NCBI GenBank assembly: GCA_031269595.1
Contig: JAISYX010000072.1
Location: forward strand, 1 to 47,078
From: Oscillospiraceae bacterium
GTDB lineage: Bacteria; Bacillota; Clostridia; Oscillospirales; Acutalibacteraceae
Reading direction: 5' to 3'
DNA: 47,078 nt
Shown: positions 42,689-47,078 of the stretch, piece by piece
How positions within the stretch are numbered: the stretch's first letter is position 1
Layout: each line of letters opens with the position of its first letter
Program-made: the position numbers and the translations under genes
Notes under the pieces: generated by a model
Told to the model about the DNA's origin: nothing
The model's input: only the letters and a program-made list of their open reading frames with translations
Database searches by the model: none

Positions 42689-42815
42689 ATGAAAAGATAT
42701 TTTTAGTTTTGTTATGGTTGCTTTAGTTGCAATTGCGATTCCTGTTGGTCGGAATCACAGGTTGTTAAGGCTGGAGGAATTTAGGTTTTTACCGCTTTAC
42801 TGCGAAAAAGCATAA
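42689..42815 (+). pseudogene. Possible frameshifted small membrane-peptide gene
   Basis: ATG AAA AGA TAT is followed by a T5 run and an immediate TAG. Removing one T restores a 41-residue frame: MKRYFSFVMVALVAIAIPVG, then a basic tail ending CEKA. AAGGGATG precedes the ATG. It could be a decayed gene or chance; AT-rich DNA gives hydrophobic frames easily. Confidence 0.3.
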
Positions 42816-42833
42816 ATTTATTTTAAAAACCCC

Positions 42834-42862
42834 TTGACAAGCAAATTTTTACATGCTATACT
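42834..42862 (+). promoter_or_regulatory. Promoter of the ilvB leader
   Basis: Consensus TTGACA (42834-42839), a 17-nt spacer and TATACT (42857-42862), with TG at 42854-42855. Start near 42869, about 16 nt before the leader-peptide ATG. Confidence 0.9.
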
Positions 42863-42884
42863 CAGAGAAACCATTGAAAGGAAT

Positions 42885-42986
42885 ATGTTTGCTATGATAT
42901 TCTTATCAGCCCTCGTCCTAATTATAAGCATTATCGTCATTATTAACGATAGTGCTGTTTTGCGTTGTGCTGAATCAAGGGTGTAA
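42885..42986 (+). CDS. ilv leader peptide, 33 residues
   Basis: Reads MFAMIFLSALVLIISIIVII, then NDSAVLRCAESRV. Fifteen of 33 residues are Ile, Leu or Val, and ten of eleven between positions 10 and 20. GAAAGGA precedes it; spacing would suit either Met1 or Met4 (42894). The composition, position and following hairpins identify it as an attenuation peptide analogous to enteric IlvL/IvbL. It is far too short for ordinary gene callers. Confidence 0.8.
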   Translation: MFAMIFLSALVLIISIIVIINDSAVLRCAESRV

Positions 42987-43032
42987 AGTAGAGTTAAACT
43001 ACAAGGCCTTGCAGCAAACGCTGCAAGGCCTT
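42969..43032 (+). promoter_or_regulatory. ilvB attenuator with alternative antiterminator
   Basis: The terminator stem is perfect over 13 bp: 43003-43015 pairs with 43020-43032 around AAAC, followed by TTTAATAAT (a weak U-tract). The competing antiterminator pairs 42969-42980 (GCTG, AAT bulge, CAAGG), inside the end of the leader-peptide frame, with 43007-43015 (CCTTGCAGC), nine base pairs. A ribosome stalled at the Ile codons would leave 42969-42980 free; one reaching the stop would cover it. Confidence 0.75.
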
Positions 43033-43047
43033 TAATAATGGAATGAC

Positions 43048-43129
43048 GAAAGGCAGAGGCACAGGCGCAGGCAGGCAAGTTTTTATAAGGTTGTGCGGTT
43101 GGAGTCTCTGGCACATGGTGGTTTTTATG
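43048..43129 (+). promoter_or_regulatory. SD-stem-AUG-loop leader element, copy D
   Basis: GAAAGG (43048-43053), CAGAGGCACAGGCGCAGGC, an apical region, TTGTGCGGTTGGAGTCTCT, then GGCAC-ATG-GTGG and the ilvB ATG 6 nt later. The inner stem is GCGCA/TGTGC (one G-U) versus GCACA/TGTGC in B and C. It starts 15 nt after the attenuator stem. Confidence 0.7.
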
Positions 43130-44773
43130 CAGTTAAAAGGTGCGCAAATTTTAATCGAAACGCTGGTAAGCCTTGGTGTAGACACAGTCTTTGGTTACCC
43201 GGGCGGGGCGGTGCTGGATATTTACGATGAGCTTTACAAAAGCTCTGACAGAATCAACCACGTTATAACCGCACACGAGCAGGGTGCTGCCCACGCAGCC
43301 GACGGCTATGCCCGTGTTAAGGGCAAGCCGGGCGTGGTTATAGCCACCAGCGGCCCGGGGGCAACCAATTTGGTAACAGGCATTGCAAATGCCTATCTGG
43401 ATTCAATCCCCCTTGTGGCAATAACGGGCAATGTGGCCGTGGCTCTGCTGGGGCGGGATAGCTTTCAGGAGGTGGACATTGTGGGCATCACACAGCCCAT
43501 AGTCAAGCACAGCTACATTGTGCGTGATGTCAATGTCCTTGAGGAGACTATACGGGAGGCCTTCCAAATCGCCGCTGCAGGCCGTCCCGGGCCTGTGCTC
43601 ATAGATATACCCAAGAGCGTACAGGCTCAAGAGGCTGAATATAAGGGAGAGGCGAAGAGAGAGGAAAAAGTCGTAAAGCCTCTGCCCGACTTAACTCAGG
43701 CTTTGGAGCTTATTGCAGGGAGCAAAAAGCCCTATCTCTATTTTGGCGGCGGCGTCATTGCCGCCAACGCAGAGGCGGAGGCTGTAGCTCTGGCCGAAAG
43801 GCTGAGTGCTCCCATGGGGCTGTCTGTTATGGGCTTAAGCGCAATCCCGCACAAGCACCCGCTTAATCTTGGCATGTGCGGAATGCACGGGCAGTATGCC
43901 GCCTCTGTTGCGCAGTCCAAGGCGGATTTGGTTATAGCCGCAGGCGTGCGCTTCTCTGACAGAGCCACAGGCAACGTTGATAAATACACACGCAACTGCA
44001 CGGTTATCCATATAGACATAGACAGGGCTGAAATAGGCAAGAACGTGCGGCCTAACCTAAGCCTGAACGGGGATGTCAAGGCAATTTTAACCGCTCTGCT
44101 GGAGCAGCTGCCCCAAAAGCAGAATCCCGCTTGGCTGGAGGAAATTGAGGCACTCAAGGCGCATGTCCCGTCCACCCCTCTGGAGCTCTTCGCACCCCAC
44201 AACATCATCAGGGCTGTGCACAGTCATGTGCCTGAGGATACCGTTATAGCAACAGATGTAGGACAGCATCAAATGTGGGTTGCGCAGGCCTATCCCTTTG
44301 AAAAGAGCCGCACACTGCTAACCTCCGGCGGCTTGGGGACTATGGGCTACGGCCTTGGAGCAGCCATAGGCGGATGCATGGGCTCAGGCCGCAAGCCCAC
44401 GGTGCACTTTACCTCAGACGGCAGCTTTGGCATGAATCTTAACGAGCTTGCAACCGCAGTAACACAGGGGCTTCCCCTCTTAAGCGTGATACTCAACAAC
44501 GGAGTGCTTGGCATGGTGAGGCAGTGGCAGGGGATATTCTATGGGGAGAGGTACTCACAAACCACCCTGAACAGACAGACGGATTTTGTCAAGCTTGCAC
44601 AGGCCTTTGGCGCAAAGGGCGCAAGGGCGCACAACCTTGAGGAGCTGCACGCAGCCCTTGAGCAGTGGGATAAAGCAAGCCCCCTTGTGCTTGAGTGCCT
44701 GATAGATATGGATGAAAAGGTTTTGCCCATGATACCGCCGGGCGGTGCTATTGAGGATATTAGAATAAATTAA
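43130..44773 (+). CDS. ilvB: Acetolactate synthase, large subunit
   Basis: Condenses two pyruvates, or pyruvate and 2-oxobutyrate, in the first common step of branched-chain amino acid synthesis; uses TPP, FAD and Mg. 547 residues with FGYPGGAVLDIYDEL, the catalytic Glu in AHEQGAAHAADGYAR, FQEVDIVGIT and the TPP motif SDGSFGMN...NN. ATG 43130 follows leader copy D; the loop ATG (43118) is also in frame and would add four residues. It is controlled by the attenuator upstream and partnered by ilvN downstream. Confidence 0.96.
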   Translation, partial: QLKGAQILIETLVSLGVDTVFGYPGGAVLDIYDELYKSSDRINHVITAHEQGAAHAADGYARVKGKPGVVIATSGPGATNLVTGIANAYLDSIPLVAITGNVAVALLGRDSFQEVDIVGITQPIVKHSYIVRDVNVLEETIREAFQIAAAGRPGPVLIDIPKSVQAQEAEYKGEAKREEKVVKPLPDLTQALELIAGSKKPYLYFGGGVIAANAEAEAVALAERLSAPMGLSVMGLSAIPHKHPLNLGMCGMHGQYAASVAQSKADLVIAAGVRFSDRATGNVDKYTRNCTVIHIDIDRAEIGKNVRPNLSLNGDVKAILTALLEQLPQKQNPAWLEEIEALKAHVPSTPLELFAPHNIIRAVHSHVPEDTVIATDVGQHQMWVAQAYPFEKSRTLLTSGGLGTMGYGLGAAIGGCMGSGRKPTVHFTSDGSFGMNLNELATAVTQGLPLLSVILNNGVLGMVRQWQGIFYGERYSQTTLNRQTDFVKLAQAFGAKGARAHNLEELHAALEQWDKASPLVLECLIDMDEKVLPMIPPGGAIEDIRIN

Positions 44774-44832
44774 ATTGAAAGTTGAAAGTTGAAAATTAAT
44801 GTGAATTTGCTGCGGCAAATGTGATTTAAAAG
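44774..44832 (+). repeat. Heptad array (TTGAAAG type) with palindrome, after ilvB
   Basis: AATTGAAAGTTGAAAGTTGA and so on begins at the ilvB stop, then GTGAATTTGCTGCGGCAAAT, a palindrome with an inserted G. R2 follows. Confidence 0.82.
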
Positions 44833-44835
44833 TCC

Positions 44836-44914
44836 GTAGGGGACGATGTCCACATCGTCCCGTTTTCCCGAAACTCACAGGTATTCACGGTACGATGTGG
44901 ACATCGTACCCTAC
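44836..44914. repeat. R2 element, copy 3
   Basis: GTAGGGGACGATGTCCACATCG and the inverted right arm ending CATCGTACCCTAC. It sits between ilvB and ilvN within the operon. Confidence 0.85.
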
Positions 44915-44927
44915 AGACACTAAGGCT

Positions 44928-44972
44928 TAGATAATAGATAATAGTTTAGGTGAATTTGCTGCGCAAATTTAT
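44928..44972 (+). repeat. Heptad array (AGATAAT type) with palindrome
   Basis: TTAGATAATAGATAATAG has a 7-nt period, then GGTGAATTTGCTGCGCAAAT. It is the only AGATAAT-type array seen. Confidence 0.75.
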
Positions 44973-44993
44973 TTAAAAAAAGAGGTGTTTACA

Positions 44994-45506
44994 ATGGAAC
45001 AACGAGAAAAATTTACCGTAGGAGTTATGGTTAACAACCATTTTGGTGTCCTTAACAGGGTGGCGGGGCTGTTTGCCAAGCGGGGCTACAATATAGACAG
45101 CCTTGCTGTGGGCGAGACAGAGAACCGCAGCTACTCCCGCATAACTATAGTTTGCACAGGCAGCGATTACATGCGTGAGCAGGTGGTGCGTCAGTTGGAA
45201 AAGCTACAGGATGTAATTCAGGTTATCCTGTTTGATGACGAGGCCACTGTCTCAGTGGAGCATCTGCTTATCAAGTTAAGCGCAACAGGTGAAAAGAAGG
45301 CCAGTCTAACCGAGCTGGTTAACCGTTACGGCGGCAAGGTTATGGATTTTGGCGCAGATTTTATCACAGCCGAGATAACAGCCGCCTCTGAGCGCATAGA
45401 TAAATTCATAGAGGCCGCAAGGCCTGTTGGAATCCTGGAAACCTGCCGCAGCGGCGCATTGGCCATGAGCCACGGCACAGAGCGGGCGTTGCGTGCTCCC
45501 GTTTAG
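44994..45506 (+). CDS. ilvN: Acetolactate synthase, small (regulatory) subunit
   Basis: 170 residues. The N-terminal ACT domain (FTVGVMVNNHFGVLNRVAGL, then FAKRGYNIDSLAVG) binds valine for feedback inhibition. The C-terminal domain contains ASLTELVNRYGGKVMDFG. The size fits the short bacterial form. AGAGGTG lies about 7 nt before ATG 44994; the GTG at 44985 is inside that site. It is separated from ilvB by 220 bases of repeats, unusual for subunits made in a fixed ratio. Confidence 0.95.
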   Translation: MEQREKFTVGVMVNNHFGVLNRVAGLFAKRGYNIDSLAVGETENRSYSRITIVCTGSDYMREQVVRQLEKLQDVIQVILFDDEATVSVEHLLIKLSATGEKKASLTELVNRYGGKVMDFGADFITAEITAASERIDKFIEAARPVGILETCRSGALAMSHGTERALRAPV

Positions 45507-45537
45507 AGGCAAGATGCAAGAGGCAAGATTTCGCTAA
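45503..45537 (+). repeat. Heptad array (GAGGCAA type) at the ilvN stop
   Basis: TAGAGGCAAGATGCAAGAGG and so on starts within the ilvN stop codon, as at the rsmB stop. Confidence 0.7.
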
Positions 45538-45562
45538 CAAATAATTTTATCTCTAAAAACCC

Positions 45563-45640
45563 GTAGGGACAGACCTATGTGTCTGCCCAGAGCGTCGCAA
45601 AAATGCCTGCCCTTGGGCAGACACACAGGTCTGCCCCTAC
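45563..45640. repeat. R1 element, copy 6
   Basis: GTAGGGACAGACCTATGTG ... CACACAGGTCTGCCCCTAC with a divergent spacer. It lies between ilvN and ilvC within the operon. Confidence 0.85.
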
Positions 45641-45671
45641 GAAACGAGTGAGTAATTTCGTTAATCAATAA

Positions 45672-46691
<1,020 letters not shown>

Positions 46692-46705
46692 TTTATACGC
46701 AAAAA

Positions 46706-46734
46706 CCCCGCCGCTTGCACTTAAAGCGGCGGGG
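46706..46734 (-). terminator. Terminator of the convergent minus-strand gene
   Basis: CCCCGCCGCTT pairs with AAGCGGCGGGG (11 bp, loop GCACTTA). In the minus direction TTTTTG follows; in the plus direction GAAGGG follows, so ilvC termination here is less certain. Confidence 0.75.
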
Positions 46735-46860
46735 AAGGGCACAAACCCAAAGGCGGGGTACACATAAAATCAAGTATTTGTTAAGTTTTTTAAATTTAAT
46801 ATTTTTGGGGGAAAACCGCCTTTTGGTGGTGTGCCTTAAGTTTTTGCTGGGGGTGTTAGG

Positions 46861-47078
46861 TTAGTTTTTTTGTGCTTCTTCTTCGTAATCTTGGAGCGTG
46901 CGATATTCAATGGCCGAAACGCTACCACCTGTAAAATTAATGCTAAGTTTTATTTTCATATCGAACATAGAATCAACCCCGCCTGTTAAATACTGGTAAT
47001 AGCCGCCGCCGTCATAGTAGGGCTTTCCATAGAGTTTTCCAACTGTTTCAATTGAATCTCCAATTTTTAAGCCTTCTT
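46861..47078 (-). CDS. Unrecognised protein, C-terminal portion (start beyond the window)
   Basis: The minus-strand frame gives 71 residues to TAA (46863-46861), including EGLKIGDSIETVGKLYGKPY, a Gly/Tyr-rich stretch (YYDGGGYYQYLTGG) and a beta-like segment MKIKLSINFTGGSVSAIEYR, ending EEEAQKN. The IGDSIETVxKLYGKP pattern recalls SmpA/OmlA-like or substrate-binding folds, but this is too little to assign. The region 46735-46860 between it and the hairpin is AT-rich with no gene. Confidence 0.65.
   Translation of the reverse strand, partial: EGLKIGDSIETVGKLYGKPYYDGGGYYQYLTGGVDSMFDMKIKLSINFTGGSVSAIEYRTLQDYEEEAQKN

Noticed and set aside
43043..43129. Upstream start of ilvB giving 29 extra residues
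   Set aside because: The extension runs through leader copy D; IlvB homologues begin near MQLKGAQ.
42869..43129. T-box or other tRNA-sensing leader before ilvB
   Set aside because: No T-box sequence (AGGGTGGNACCGCG-like) or stem I features were found; the peptide plus alternative hairpins explain the region better.

Overview
This window looks like the chromosome of a Gram-positive, low-to-mid GC member of the Clostridia (Oscillospiraceae/Ruminococcaceae-like or a related uncultured gut lineage). The basis is gene order and content: glmU-prs, yigZ-dgt-dnaG-rpoD, and rsmB-rlmN-prpC-prkC-rsgA-thiN, together with LexA, a zinc-type bL31, Rrf2, VanZ/RDD, CPBP and DUF4173 membrane proteins, strong Shine-Dalgarno sequences and frequent TTG/GTG starts. 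It is core chromosome, with no phage, plasmid or CRISPR. Species cannot be fixed from the sequence alone.

Layout. 1-378: 5' part of minD (minus). 873-4108: glmU, prs, tmk. 4294-7613: an unknown protein, a DUF4173 membrane protein and a left-handed beta-helix acyltransferase. 8230-9051: XRE regulator and rpmE. 9153-14325: yigZ, dgt, dnaG, rpoD and an Rrf2 regulator. 14713-18380 (minus): an envelope-protein cluster whose first gene appears to start with AUU. 18625-23169: a small DUF6514-like protein, a membrane-anchored protein, a flippase, an aldo/keto reductase and a HAD phosphatase. 23271-34163 (minus): B12-binding radical SAM protein, then the rsmB-rlmN-prpC-prkC-rsgA-thiN cluster preceded by a membrane acyltransferase. 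34754-42604: typA, a fossil of an SPFH-like gene, a WalJ-like hydrolase, murA, lexA and a large unknown protein. 42834-46691: ilvB-ilvN-ilvC with a leader-peptide attenuator. 46861-47078: 3' end of an unknown minus-strand gene.

The most interesting content lies between the genes. (1) A roughly 75-nt leader occurs six times, each directly before a start codon, at unrelated genes: the unknown 4294 gene, HAD phosphatase, rsmB, lexA, the unknown 40736 gene and ilvB. It consists of an SD-like GAAAGG, a long stem-loop, and a small hairpin with AUG in its loop whose stem covaries. The real start usually follows 2-5 nt later, without an ordinary SD. I do not recognise it as a known RNA class. (2) ilvB is preceded by a 33-residue Ile/Leu/Val-rich peptide and mutually exclusive antiterminator and terminator hairpins. 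(3) Intergenic DNA is filled with several repeat families. One is a set of sequence-unrelated arrays that all have 7-nt periodicity, usually joined to the same small palindrome and concentrated at stop codons; some supply the stop codon itself. The others are inverted-repeat elements named R1 to R6 here.

Eleven promoters were read by eye, and every one carries an extended -10 (TGN). Ten are strong; the murA one is tentative.
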